A stretch of DNA of 32,215 bases from Saprospiraceae bacterium (GCA_020847425.1 JADLCC010000170.1:1-32215); one strand, 5' to 3'; positions 17,834 to 25,838 are shown, counted from the first letter of the stretch. The notes: a model not told the origin generated them from the sequence alone. Program-made: numbers and translations.

Positions 17834-18403
17834 TTAAAGTTTCACATTCAATATTTTCACCCTGAACCTCCTCCGAAACGTCTCCGGCCTAACAGCCCGC
17901 CCCGGCAACCCCCAAAGCCCAACCTTCTGCTCCTTCGCATAAGCCTGAATCTTTTTCATCAGGCTATTCACTTTCGTATTTTTCTGCTCCGTCCGGTACC
18001 AAGCCCAGCCTTTGGAGACGATATGCTGCGCGAGATCGAGCGTATCGGTCGTCTGCTCCGGATTTTTTACAGGGAAGAAAATTTCACATACCGGGCGCTT
18101 GTACACATCGGAATACCGGTACTTGACAAAAACGGTTTGGCCTTTGATGAGTTGGCGCACACTGTCGGCTGCTGCGCGGCCGTAGGGTTGGTCGAAGGGA
18201 ATAACACCCGGAAAACGCACTTCAGGTGCATCTACACCGTAGAGGCGCACCCAAACGGCGCTATCGGGTTCCTGAGCATTTGCGAAAGAGAGTTTGTAAC
18301 TGTCGCCGTCATGGACGGCTTTAACGGTGGCGGGTTGCAGTTGCTGTGCGTTCAGCGATAAGGTCAGGCACAGCAAGGGCAGAAGGATAAACAGGTTTTT
18401 CAT
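17834..18403 (-). CDS. Secreted staphylococcal-nuclease-like (thermonuclease family) protein
   Basis: A 189-residue protein with the SNase fold pattern. I start at the ATG at 18403, which opens a signal peptide (MKNLFILLPLLCLTLSLNAQQ); an ATG 12 codons upstream lacks one. The first strand has VKAVHDGDSYKL (metal-binding Asp), followed by VRLYGVDAPEVRF (Arg and acidic residues matching SNase Arg35-Asp40-Glu43) and YRYSDVYKRPVCEIFF (matching the Arg87 strand), then LDLAQHIVSKGWAWY and a C-terminal AKEQKVGLWG helix. It should cut DNA or RNA outside the cytoplasm in a calcium-dependent way, for nutrient scavenging or DNA degradation. A truncated tandem copy lies directly downstream. Confidence 0.9.
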   Translation of the reverse strand: MKNLFILLPLLCLTLSLNAQQLQPATVKAVHDGDSYKLSFANAQEPDSAVWVRLYGVDAPEVRFPGVIPFDQPYGRAAADSVRQLIKGQTVFVKYRYSDVYKRPVCEIFFPVKNPEQTTDTLDLAQHIVSKGWAWYRTEQKNTKVNSLMKKIQAYAKEQKVGLWGLPGRAVRPETFRRRFRVKILNVKL

Positions 18404-18515
18404 GGGTGAAGTGTTTTGTGGTTTAAAATTTCGTTGCAAATATGTGCATTATTTTTGATTATTTACTACGATTTTATCATACATGCCTTTTTTATACCCA
18501 AGTTTCATCAAACAC

Positions 18516-20090
18516 CTATGCTACCGCTTTTTGAAGCTTCGCTTGCTTTGCTTCCGACATCGCCTGAAACCAGGCTTTTACCACACCGGTCTCGACACTG
18601 TTTCCGATGAATTTCTTTTGCTCGTGCTGCGGACCGTATAAAACATAGTGGTCGGGAAAGCCCTGGATACGTTTCAATTCGATCACTTTCAACATCCGCA
18701 TGTAAATGTCGGCAATGCCATGTGCCTGCATGAATGCCTTTAGTTCCCGCATTACCGGGGAATCGACGGGTTGTTCCTGCCATTTTGATGGACCATTCAG
18801 TACCGGTGTTGCCAGGGAGAGGGGATAAGACTTTTGCCGGGCTATGATGGTGGGAGCCGGGGCGCTGACCGGGCTTCCGGCACTTTGAAATTGCGGGTTG
18901 ACCAGGAATGCGGTACACAGATTCATCTTCGGCACCGTGAGTAGGCTACCCGCCGGCTCGGCAACGCTCTGCGAGCGCCCGCTGATGAAATTCCGGTCTA
19001 TCCATGAAATCGGACAGACTAAGGCCATGCGGTCTTTCGTCGTGCAGGTGGGGGCCGGTTGTTTGACCGACGAACACTGGCCGTTGCCGAAGTACGATTG
19101 CAGCATGGGCGTTATTAGCGCCTTGTGACCGGCGGTGGTGACGGCGCCCACCGGCTGATCGACGCCGGTACAATAACCGGGCGAGTTACAGGTCATCACG
19201 GACGGCTTTGTATGGTATTTCCGCAAACCCGACAGAATTCGCTGCAAAGTGCGATCCACCAGCGGCTTTTTGCGCTCGAAAATGCTGCGGCCTAAATCCA
19301 GGAAATCCAACACCTCGGCTACCGATCTCCAGGGTGTCAGTTTTTCCTGGAACAAGTTGCCGCTGGCCGGACGTTTTACGTGTGTAGGTTCCGGCCACGA
19401 AAATGCGGCGCCGGGCCGCCAAAATGCGCCGAAATACCGCTCCCGGATGGTCACGCCACCGAAATTCGCCGCATTTAGCAAACGCCAGTCGTGATAGTAG
19501 CCGAGCGACTGTACCTTTTTTACCCAGCGCACATAGTCCTTGCCGGATTTGCGGCTTTCCGGAACCAGGTAGGGCCGCATTTTGCCTTTTTTCCGGTCGA
19601 AGTGAAGCGGGCAGTAATCGCCGTCCTTGCATTGAATAACCTTGGGAATACAAGGCCCCCACGCCATGAACTCTTCCACATTCTCGATGAACAGATAATC
19701 CGGCTGCAATGCGTCGATATACCGGAACAGGCCGTCGGCGAGTGCGCGGGAATCCGCATCGCGGGGCAAACCGCCCTTCGCATTGGAAAAATTAGTGCAT
19801 TCCAAACTGGCCCATAATACCAATGCGGCGTCGGGGTACCGCATTTTCCAATAATTGACCGCATTTTGAATCGGCGTAATGTCAGCCTGGAGGATATCTT
19901 CGGTCAGGTGCAATACGCCCTGGTGATTGGCTGCGTGGCTTTTAATCGCCAGCGGATCGTGGTTGATTGCGGCGATTACTTTACAAACGCCGCTTTTCTC
20001 GGCGCCGGTGGAAGTACCGCCGGCGCCGCAAAACAAGTCGATAAGCAGGAAATCCGGCGATTTCGCCGCATTTTTCGAGATGCAAGTCAT
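18516..20090 (-). CDS. DNA (cytosine-5) methyltransferase, orphan, phage-type
   Basis: A 524-residue C5 DNA methyltransferase. Motif I is LIDLFCGAGGTSTG (residues 16-29) for S-adenosylmethionine. Motif IV is LECTNFSNAKGG (catalytic Cys98) instead of the usual PCQ. Motif VI is IENVEE (135-140). Motifs IX-X are RIQGFPDHY and KKFIGNSVETG near the C-terminus. The target-recognition region holds about four imperfect repeats of the pattern G-x-SV-x-PAPT-x-T (TGVDQPVGAVTT, SSVKQPAPTCTT, QSVAEPAGSLLT, SPVSAPAPTIIA). No restriction partner is nearby, so it is probably a stand-alone enzyme protecting or marking the element. It is the last gene of the leftward module, 6 bases after the preceding gene. 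Confidence 0.9.
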   Translation of the reverse strand: MTCISKNAAKSPDFLLIDLFCGAGGTSTGAEKSGVCKVIAAINHDPLAIKSHAANHQGVLHLTEDILQADITPIQNAVNYWKMRYPDAALVLWASLECTNFSNAKGGLPRDADSRALADGLFRYIDALQPDYLFIENVEEFMAWGPCIPKVIQCKDGDYCPLHFDRKKGKMRPYLVPESRKSGKDYVRWVKKVQSLGYYHDWRLLNAANFGGVTIRERYFGAFWRPGAAFSWPEPTHVKRPASGNLFQEKLTPWRSVAEVLDFLDLGRSIFERKKPLVDRTLQRILSGLRKYHTKPSVMTCNSPGYCTGVDQPVGAVTTAGHKALITPMLQSYFGNGQCSSVKQPAPTCTTKDRMALVCPISWIDRNFISGRSQSVAEPAGSLLTVPKMNLCTAFLVNPQFQSAGSPVSAPAPTIIARQKSYPLSLATPVLNGPSKWQEQPVDSPVMRELKAFMQAHGIADIYMRMLKVIELKRIQGFPDHYVLYGPQHEQKKFIGNSVETGVVKAWFQAMSEAKQAKLQKAVA

Positions 20091-20096
20091 AGCAAT

Positions 20097-20528
20097 TCAG
20101 ATGAGTTGGGCGAGGAGCATTTCTCCCGCTTGAAGGATCGGAGTGATGTTCTTATGCGGCGCGGGAAGTTGAAAATGCGGTAAGTGGCCTACGTGTCGTT
20201 GCAAGGAGTTCAAATGCCCCTGAATAAAACAAGTCACATCCGCCTCCCGAATCCCTTCCTTTTCAAACTGAAAGCGCCCACGCGCCACTTTGAGTACGGT
20301 CTGCGCATCCGGGCCATAAGCCAGCACATACCCGGTACCGCCCTCGGCAATAAGCCATTCGCGGCCGGGTTTTGGGTTATTCACCGCATTTGCGATCCGG
20401 AAAAAGCGGTACTTGCCGCATTTGGCGATCTCCACGGCTTCCACTTCCAGTTCGTGGCGTTCAAAGGTTTCGCCGTTCCAAAGCCACCAGGACACGGCGT
20501 AATGCGGTGTTTTTTTATGGTTGGTCAT
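20097..20528 (-). CDS. Small hypothetical protein of the replication module
   Basis: A 143-residue protein with no recognised family. I use the ATG at 20528; the open frame continues upstream but would overlap the preceding gene. It opens with an aromatic-rich stretch (YAVSWWLWNGETFERHEL), then KCGKYRFFRIANAV and an EGGTGYVLAYGP strand-turn, and ends in a helix (LQAGEMLLAQL). The protein is soluble, without membrane segments or metal motifs. The neighbouring genes are 6 and 11 bases away, so it belongs to the leftward operon that ends with the C5 methyltransferase. Confidence 0.6.
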   Translation of the reverse strand: MTNHKKTPHYAVSWWLWNGETFERHELEVEAVEIAKCGKYRFFRIANAVNNPKPGREWLIAEGGTGYVLAYGPDAQTVLKVARGRFQFEKEGIREADVTCFIQGHLNSLQRHVGHLPHFQLPAPHKNITPILQAGEMLLAQLI

Positions 20529-20539
20529 AGCAGGGAGTT

Positions 20540-20914
20540 TTAGGCAGCCTGAAGGCCACCGGTGATGGAATAGAAATGCAGGCGGGCGATTTCTGGCGAA
20601 GCCGCCGTAAAGCAGGCTACGCCGTCGGGCCGGCACAGAAGCCATCGGTCGCCGGGACCGCTGGGATAGGGGTTGCAGCACAAAGCAAGTTTGATCTGCG
20701 CCGTGCGCAGCCATTCACAAGGCACGACGGGTTTGAGTTGAGCGCGACCGATCCAGTCCAACACGTGCAGGGAAATGTGGCCGGTTGGATTGAAATGCGG
20801 CGCCTTGTGTCGGATAATGCGGCGTTTTAGCACTGTCGCGCCGGAATAATCCGGCACTTCGTGTGCGCGGGCGACGTGCAGGCCCGCCGGGTGTTGTTCC
20901 AGGAGTAGTGTCAT
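20540..20914 (-). CDS. Small hypothetical protein of the replication module
   Basis: A 124-residue protein of unknown function. The N-terminal part contains several His (LEQHPAGLHVARAHE), the middle has an LCCNPYPSGPGDRWLLCRPDG segment, and no known domain is obvious. It starts 13 bases after the DnaB-like gene stops, so the genes are probably co-transcribed. Several short genes of this type sit beside helicase genes in temperate phages and integrative elements; that context is the only hint to function. Confidence 0.55.
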   Translation of the reverse strand: MTLLLEQHPAGLHVARAHEVPDYSGATVLKRRIIRHKAPHFNPTGHISLHVLDWIGRAQLKPVVPCEWLRTAQIKLALCCNPYPSGPGDRWLLCRPDGVACFTAASPEIARLHFYSITGGLQAA

Positions 20915-20927
20915 AGTTTGGGATGTT

Positions 20928-22541
20928 TTAAAATGGAATGTCCTGATCGTTGCGGCTGGTCGGTTTTACTCCGGTGTAGAGCTGTGACGTATTGGGAAAT
21001 GCAGCGCCACCGTCCAAACACACAGGATTATTGGGCGTGTTATTTTGCTTATGACCTGTATTTGCAACTGTAGGAGCAAAAAAATCCGGGTAGTTTTCCA
21101 GCGTCGAAAAGCGGGTGAATTGTTTTTCAAATTTCACTTTTAGGGTATCGGTATCGCCGTGCCGGTTTTTGGCGAAGATCATCTCGGCAATGCCCTTGAG
21201 CGATTCACCGGCTTCATCCTCCAGGATGCCGTAGTATTCGGGCCGGTAGATGAAGGATACGATGTCCGCATCCTGCTCCACCGCTCCGCTGTCACGCAGG
21301 TCAGAGAGTTGCGGGCGCTTGGCGCCTCCACGGGTTTCCACAGCCCGACTCAATTGCGAGAGGGCAATCACGGGCACGTTCAGTTCCTTGGCCAGGCCCT
21401 TCAAGGCCCGGCTGATACCGGATACTTCCTGTTCGCGGTTGGGGTTTTTATTTTCCAGGCCGCCGGGTGTGAGGGCCATCAATTGCAGGTAATCCACTAT
21501 GACCAATTGAATATCGTGTTGCCGCTTGAGTCGCCGGCATTTGGCCCGCATTTCCGGGATGCTGATGCCGGGGGTGTCGTCCAGATAGATAGGCAGATTA
21601 TGCAATTGTTCAGCGGCTCCGGCCAGGACCAACAAATCCTCGTCCGATAGTTTGCCATCCCGCATTTTCTGACCGTTGACCTCGCCCAACATGGCCATCA
21701 TACGCATGACCAATTGCATATTGGCCATTTCCAAACTGAAAAATGCGACGGGAATACCGCATTTCGCCGCATTTATCGCCACCGAAAGCGCAAAACCGGT
21801 TTTACCCATGCCTGGCCGGGCGGCGAGGATCACCAGGTCGGAGTCGTGCCAACCGCCGGTCAGGGCATCTATTTCCGCAATGCCAGAGGTTACACCAGTA
21901 ATGCCATTGCCGACGCGTGCTTTCAGGGCATTTTGCTCGATCTGCTTGAGGGTCGAAAAGGCTAGAGACGCCACCTTGGTACTGGAGCGGGACAGCGTAT
22001 TTTGGGTAATGGCAAACAAACCCTGCTCCGCGTGTTGCAGTGCCTCGAAGCAGTCGATGGTGTCTTCGAAACCCTCCTTCACCATCTTGGCGCCAGTGGC
22101 GATGATCTGCCGCTGGATGTATTTTTGCTGAATAATGCGGCTATGGTACTCGATGTTAGCCGCTGATGCCACACGGTTGGTCAGTTCCACCAAGTAATAA
22201 CTGCCGCCAGCGATTTCCAATTCGCCGCATTTGCGCAGTTCCTCTGTCACGGTCAGCAAATCCACCGGATTTTGCCGCTCGTGCAGCCGCAGTATCGCCT
22301 GATAAATCACTTGGTGCGCAGGCGTGTAAAACGACTCGGGCGTCAGCAAATCCGAGACCATGTTCATCGCTTCCCGGTCAATCATCAGCGCGCCCAAGAC
22401 GGCTTCTTCCAGGGGCAAGGCCTGCGGCGGGATTTTGCCAAAAACATTTTGCGCCATGCCGGCATCTTCCCGCATTTGGGCCGGCTGTTGCCGCATGCTC
22501 GTCGGGTATTCGCGGGAAGAGTTGGGCCGTTGGTCGCGCAT
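20928..22541 (-). CDS. dnaB: Replicative DNA helicase, DnaB family
   Basis: A 537-residue DnaB-type hexameric helicase that unwinds DNA at the replication fork and recruits primase. The N-terminal domain (about 40-145: LPLEEAVLGALMIDREAM, DLLTVTEELRK) is followed by a linker and the RecA-like ATPase domain. Walker A is ARPGMGKT (241-248), the following strand is VAFFSLEM, and Walker B is LVIVDYLQLM (346-355). Conserved downstream parts are GISRALKGLAKELNVPVIALSQLSR, DLRDSGAVEQDAD and IFAKNRHGDTD. A ~35-residue polar N-terminal extension and a Pro/Asn-rich C-terminal tail are unusual but not disruptive. Its place among phage/plasmid-like genes suggests an element-encoded helicase rather than the chromosomal one. 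Confidence 0.95.
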   Translation of the reverse strand: MRDQRPNSSREYPTSMRQQPAQMREDAGMAQNVFGKIPPQALPLEEAVLGALMIDREAMNMVSDLLTPESFYTPAHQVIYQAILRLHERQNPVDLLTVTEELRKCGELEIAGGSYYLVELTNRVASAANIEYHSRIIQQKYIQRQIIATGAKMVKEGFEDTIDCFEALQHAEQGLFAITQNTLSRSSTKVASLAFSTLKQIEQNALKARVGNGITGVTSGIAEIDALTGGWHDSDLVILAARPGMGKTGFALSVAINAAKCGIPVAFFSLEMANMQLVMRMMAMLGEVNGQKMRDGKLSDEDLLVLAGAAEQLHNLPIYLDDTPGISIPEMRAKCRRLKRQHDIQLVIVDYLQLMALTPGGLENKNPNREQEVSGISRALKGLAKELNVPVIALSQLSRAVETRGGAKRPQLSDLRDSGAVEQDADIVSFIYRPEYYGILEDEAGESLKGIAEMIFAKNRHGDTDTLKVKFEKQFTRFSTLENYPDFFAPTVANTGHKQNNTPNNPVCLDGGAAFPNTSQLYTGVKPTSRNDQDIPF

Positions 22542-22554
22542 GGCTCAGGTGGGA

Positions 22555-23277
22555 TTAAAGCGTAAAGAAAAATTCGGGTGAGACCCAGCCGCCGCCCTGG
22601 CCGATGCCACATAAGCGGCCGGAAGCCAGATCGACACGCAAAACAGGTTGTGTGGATTCGCCGTGATAGATATAGGCGCGGGCGTATTTCTGTTTGGCTT
22701 GCAATCGTCGGGCAACTTCGCCCAGGAAAGCCGCGACTAAGAAAGAATGCGGCAATTCGCCGGATCCCGGATCGGCAAAGCGGGCAACTAAATCCGACTT
22801 ACTCGCCGCAAAATCCGTCGCAAATTGCCGGAACTCGCCGCATTGGGGATCGGCCCGAAACGTGTAATTCGGGCTGCCGGCCAACCACAAGCGCCACTCG
22901 CATTTCGGAAGAGAAGAGGGCGTTTTTCGCTGCGCGGCTTGCCAATCGGAATGCGGCGACCAGCGCGCCACCGCGTCGGTCATTTTCCCAAAGTTGGGCA
23001 AAATCACCGCAAAGGTGACGGCCAACGGGCTGAAGGCATTTCCCCGGGTACCGCCTTTGGCGAACAACTGCTGTAGCCGCTCGATCTTTTGCGCCTGGGA
23101 GAATTCGGCCCGCGTTCCCCGGGAGATGGCCTTGTTGGGTACGTCGTGCGAGTACAGCGGCGCGAGCCAGCGGTCGCCGGCGAACACCAGCATTTTGAAC
23201 TCGGATTCCGGGCCGTAGTGCCAGCGGGTTTTGCGGCGTTTGCGGGGCGGACGGCGGGTGGCGGTAGCGGTCTGCAT
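22555..23277 (-). CDS. Hypothetical protein between helicase and possible initiator
   Basis: A 240-residue protein without a recognised family. The ATG at 23277 is chosen because it lies 2 bases past the stop of the upstream gene. It begins with a very basic tail (RRPPRKRRKTRWHYG), suggesting nucleic-acid contact, followed by a mixed alpha/beta body with LAPLYSHDVPN, VTFAVILPNFGKMTDAV and YIYHGESTQPVLRVD segments. It ends at GGWVSPEFFFTL. Fixed position between the DnaB gene and a large neighbouring gene suggests a helicase-loading or accessory replication role, which is only inferred. Confidence 0.55.
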   Translation of the reverse strand: MQTATATRRPPRKRRKTRWHYGPESEFKMLVFAGDRWLAPLYSHDVPNKAISRGTRAEFSQAQKIERLQQLFAKGGTRGNAFSPLAVTFAVILPNFGKMTDAVARWSPHSDWQAAQRKTPSSLPKCEWRLWLAGSPNYTFRADPQCGEFRQFATDFAASKSDLVARFADPGSGELPHSFLVAAFLGEVARRLQAKQKYARAYIYHGESTQPVLRVDLASGRLCGIGQGGGWVSPEFFFTL

Positions 23278-23279
23278 GA

Positions 23280-25094
23280 TCAGTTGCTTTGCTGTTGAAG
23301 GACGTGGTGTGCCAGCACGATGAAGGTCGGCGTGGTGTAGTTCTCGATCCGCATTTGGAAAAAAGCGTTGGTGTCGCGCAGGGTAGCGTCGCGGAAATCC
23401 GGCTCTGCGCACATGCGGTGGTAGATCGCCGACATATCTGCCCGGAGCTGTTCTATTTCGGGCGAAGTCTGCTTGGCTTGCATGGCAAAGACCTTTTCCC
23501 AGAGCGCATTTTTGATTTTTTGCCGTTCGGCTAATTCCAACTCCCGTTGTACGCCCTGGCTATCGAAACGGGCGATCAGGCTGGCGAAATAGGCTGAGGC
23601 GCCGCCCCGGTTGCTGTCGAATTCGCGTTTGGGCGGTTTACCAGCCTGGCGCCGGCGTTCGGCTTGTTGGGCCATGTAGGTCATGCAGGCCTCCAGGTGC
23701 TGCGGGCCGTATTCGGAATACCAACGGGAGAAGGTGCCGGGATGGGTGCGGTTGGCGCCTAGGGAAAGCAACCGGGCATACAACCGGTTTTTGCGCTCGC
23801 GGGCGGATTCGTTCCCCGGGTTTTCGGGCGGAATTTGCGGGGTATGCGCTTCTTTCACGAACAGCCGCAGGGCGCTTAGCAGGGTGCCGTGTGGGCGATC
23901 GGGCCGCAGGAACTTTTCGGGTGTTAATACCCAGGTTTCAGGGTTGTCTTCCAGGTATTTGGCCTGGCATTCGATGGCATCCCGCAGCCGCATTTCGGCC
24001 TCTTCGAGGGTGGCATCGCCCGCATTTCGGGCCGAGTGCAGGTTTTCAACCAGCAATTCCACGCAGTTGCCAGCGGTGTAGGACATGAAATAATCCTTCA
24101 AGTAGGCATTTTCAGAACTATGCCGGATCCGACCAGTCCCCAAAAGTGGCAGGTAAATCCGTGCCAACAGGAATTGCCACAGCACAGCCGCCCGTGCCAG
24201 CGCGCCGCCCCCGCTGGACGCGGGGGACGGGGGAGCCGAAATATTTTTTTGCTCAAAAATTTGCCCGGAATTGCCGGAGGGCGTTCCTTGCTGTTGGGCG
24301 GTTTTCACCCCCGGTGCTGTCGGCTTTGCCGACCGAAAAAAAACGTCTTCCGCGCCAGCGGAAAGCCATTCCTCTTCCTTCTTCTTTTTTTCAACGGTTT
24401 TAATTATTGGGGGAATTGTGGAAATTTTTTCCCGTTGTCCCGCCGCATTGGGCTCGGAATCGGTCGCATTTTCGCCGCTGGCATCTGACCATTCCGGGCC
24501 GAAAATCCAACGCATATTGACCAGGCCGATCACGTTGCCCCGGCCTTTGGGATCGGGTTCGCCGGCACGGTTGAGGCGTGTCCAGGACAGGAAGAATGGA
24601 AAACCGTTCAGCGTGTCGCCGCTTTGTGTGACCCAGGCAGCCGTCGTCTTGCGGCGCCAGTTTTGTACCGTGCGACGAATATTATCAGAAATCACCGGCA
24701 TCCCGGATGGGGTGCGCTCAATGGCGGCGCCCACTTCGTGCAATTGCGCCCGCCGGCCTTCCGAAAGCCGCAGCAGCATCCCGTGGGCGACGTTGTTGGT
24801 CTGCAAGGGCCAGTGGCCGCGCTGGCCGGCGCGCCAGCGTTCGTATTCTGCCGGATTTGACGTGGCCAGTTCAGCCAGTTGTTTCCAGACGATGTTCTGG
24901 CAGTGTCGCAGGAATTCGTACACCTTGCTGCCCACCAGGTTGTTGCCCGGGTGCGCATCCTCGTAGTCCAGGAGGGCGTCTTTGAGTTCTTCCCGGCGCA
25001 GGTTTAGGTCGAGGTTCAGGATCCGTTGCAGGGTGTGGTGTTCCGGCTCCCAAGCAATCGGCATGGGGCGGGAGTTCGACTTGGATGCCGTCAT
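23280..25094 (-). CDS. Large hypothetical protein, possible replication initiator
   Basis: A 604-residue protein. Residues 1-200 contain two helical DNA-binding-like stretches (EFLRHCQNIVWKQLAEL, NIRRTVQNWRRKTTAAWVT) and a RWIFGPEW segment. About 225-300 is a low-complexity linker rich in K, E, P, S and G, and 300-604 is helical. The C-terminal block (RWYSEYGPQHLEACMTYMAQQAERR, then FDSNRGGASAYFASLIARF) resembles the ends of DnaD/replication-protein-O-like proteins, in which a helical domain is followed by a conserved aromatic segment. That similarity is by eye. It lies upstream of dnaB, where initiator or helicase-loader genes often lie in phage and plasmid modules. A hairpin terminator precedes it. 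Confidence 0.5.
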   Translation of the reverse strand: MTASKSNSRPMPIAWEPEHHTLQRILNLDLNLRREELKDALLDYEDAHPGNNLVGSKVYEFLRHCQNIVWKQLAELATSNPAEYERWRAGQRGHWPLQTNNVAHGMLLRLSEGRRAQLHEVGAAIERTPSGMPVISDNIRRTVQNWRRKTTAAWVTQSGDTLNGFPFFLSWTRLNRAGEPDPKGRGNVIGLVNMRWIFGPEWSDASGENATDSEPNAAGQREKISTIPPIIKTVEKKKKEEEWLSAGAEDVFFRSAKPTAPGVKTAQQQGTPSGNSGQIFEQKNISAPPSPASSGGGALARAAVLWQFLLARIYLPLLGTGRIRHSSENAYLKDYFMSYTAGNCVELLVENLHSARNAGDATLEEAEMRLRDAIECQAKYLEDNPETWVLTPEKFLRPDRPHGTLLSALRLFVKEAHTPQIPPENPGNESARERKNRLYARLLSLGANRTHPGTFSRWYSEYGPQHLEACMTYMAQQAERRRQAGKPPKREFDSNRGGASAYFASLIARFDSQGVQRELELAERQKIKNALWEKVFAMQAKQTSPEIEQLRADMSAIYHRMCAEPDFRDATLRDTNAFFQMRIENYTTPTFIVLAHHVLQQQSN

Positions 25095-25196
25095 AAGGAA
25101 TGGAGAAAAGTGGCGGCCCAGTCAAATGACGAGACCGCCGGTATGAGCGTTTTGCTGTTGGTCGCACTTATGCCCCCTGTATGCAACAGTCCGGGC

Positions 25197-25228
25197 AAAA
25201 AAATGGCTGTTCACTAAAAGTGACAGCC
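25197..25228 (-). terminator. Hairpin terminator overlapping a stop codon
   Basis: On the minus strand GGCTGTCACT pairs with AGTGAACAGCC (plus 25205-25215 with 25219-25228, one bulged base) and is followed by A plus seven T (plus A-run 25197-25203). The TAG stop of the 75-residue gene (25214-25216) lies in the loop side of the hairpin. A convincing factor-independent terminator separating early regulatory genes from the possible initiator gene. Confidence 0.75.
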
Positions 25229-25441
25229 CACCACATGTACCAGTTGATTCAGTTCCCAATATTCCAACCGGTACTTCGCGGCCATTTCGATGGCTTTTGC
25301 CACGGCCGTCTCCTTGGTTCGTTCTTCCAAGCGGAGGTCGACGAAACCGTCCCAGTCCTTGGGGTCGCGCAATGGATTAGGCGTTGCGACGAGGAAGTCC
25401 TCTTTTAGCAGGTCGTTTGCCTTGATTGTCAGAATGTACAT
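25214..25441 (-). CDS. Small hypothetical protein
   Basis: A 75-residue acidic protein of unknown function with alternating strand and helix segments (LTIKANDLLKEDFLVA, RLEERTKETAVAKAIEMAAKYRLEYWEL). It overlaps the C-terminal end of the upstream excisionase-like gene by 65 bases in another frame, so one start or end may be wrong. The factor-independent terminator built around its stop codon supports it as the last gene of a transcript. Confidence 0.5.
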   Translation of the reverse strand: MYILTIKANDLLKEDFLVATPNPLRDPKDWDGFVDLRLEERTKETAVAKAIEMAAKYRLEYWELNQLVHVVGCHF

Positions 25442-25790
25442 GCGTGTCGGGTTTTGATTGTGCCAGAAAATTGGATATGTAATGCGGGTGGAGCCGGCTT
25501 TCGCGCCGCTCGTCCATCAGAAAATGCTTATAGCGCATCAGTTCCTCCAGGTCGTACTGCGTACCGCCGGTACCGGGAATGACGATGGGGTGCAGGTGGC
25601 CCAATTCCACGCCTCTCTTCAGCAGGATCTTTGGCCAGCCCAGTTTTTGCAACGCATCGCTGTGGCTGATCCAGTGCGGGCTGACGGCCATACCCGAAAG
25701 GATACCTCCGGCCTTGCCGATCACATTCATCACGACCTCGTTTATTTGTGTTTCCAACTGCTGAAGTTCCTGTGGACTGAGAGAGATCAT
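25377..25790 (-). CDS. Excisionase/MerR-like DNA-binding protein
   Basis: A 137-residue protein. The middle (HSDALQKLGWPKILLKRGVELGHLHPIVIPGTGGTQYDLEELMRY) follows the helix-turn-helix and wing order of excisionase-type (MerR-like, HTH_17) domains: a recognition helix, a short wing, then an E-E-L helix after the Y-D. The N-terminal helix (LSPQELQQLETQINEVV) may be for oligomerisation. The last ~30 residues are basic. It is the first gene after the regulatory genes and has a palindrome like the repressor operators 34 bases upstream. A directionality or control role is inferred; no integrase gene is in the window. Confidence 0.6.
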   Translation of the reverse strand: MISLSPQELQQLETQINEVVMNVIGKAGGILSGMAVSPHWISHSDALQKLGWPKILLKRGVELGHLHPIVIPGTGGTQYDLEELMRYKHFLMDERRESRLHPHYISNFLAQSKPDTHVHSDNQGKRPAKRGLPRRNA

Positions 25791-25823
25791 ACGTCGCGTA
25801 TAATTGGTTGCATTAAATTTTTA

Positions 25824-25838
25824 CTCAAATTGTTTGAA
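25824..25838. promoter_or_regulatory. Operator-like palindrome before the excisionase-like gene
   Basis: CTCAAATTGTTTGAA matches the half-site, spacing and spacer of the operators between the divergent regulators (CTCAA-5-TTGAG). It is 34 bases upstream of the start at 25790 and directly follows the stop of the Cro-like gene. It is probably bound by the same repressor. Confidence 0.6.

Larger units (their letters stand above)
19401..24027. repeat. Dispersed, strand-biased octamer AAATGCGG
   Basis: I count 19 exact copies between these points. On the plus strand, CCGCATTT starts at 19469, 19575, 19839, 19859, 20066, 20384, 20416, 21546, 21660, 21757, 21767, 22225, 22470, 23349, 23988 and 24020, and AAATGCGG starts at 19401, 20173 and 20793. 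The coding strand (minus) thus carries AAATGCGG 16 times and its complement 3 times. The 7-mer AATGCGG adds further sites nearby. Outside this span I found only 3593, 28044 and 28872. Copies fall in all three reading frames. Confidence 0.8.

Noticed and set aside
19401-24027. CRISPR-like explanation for the repeated octamer
   Set aside because: Copies lie inside coding sequence with irregular spacing and no spacer-repeat structure.
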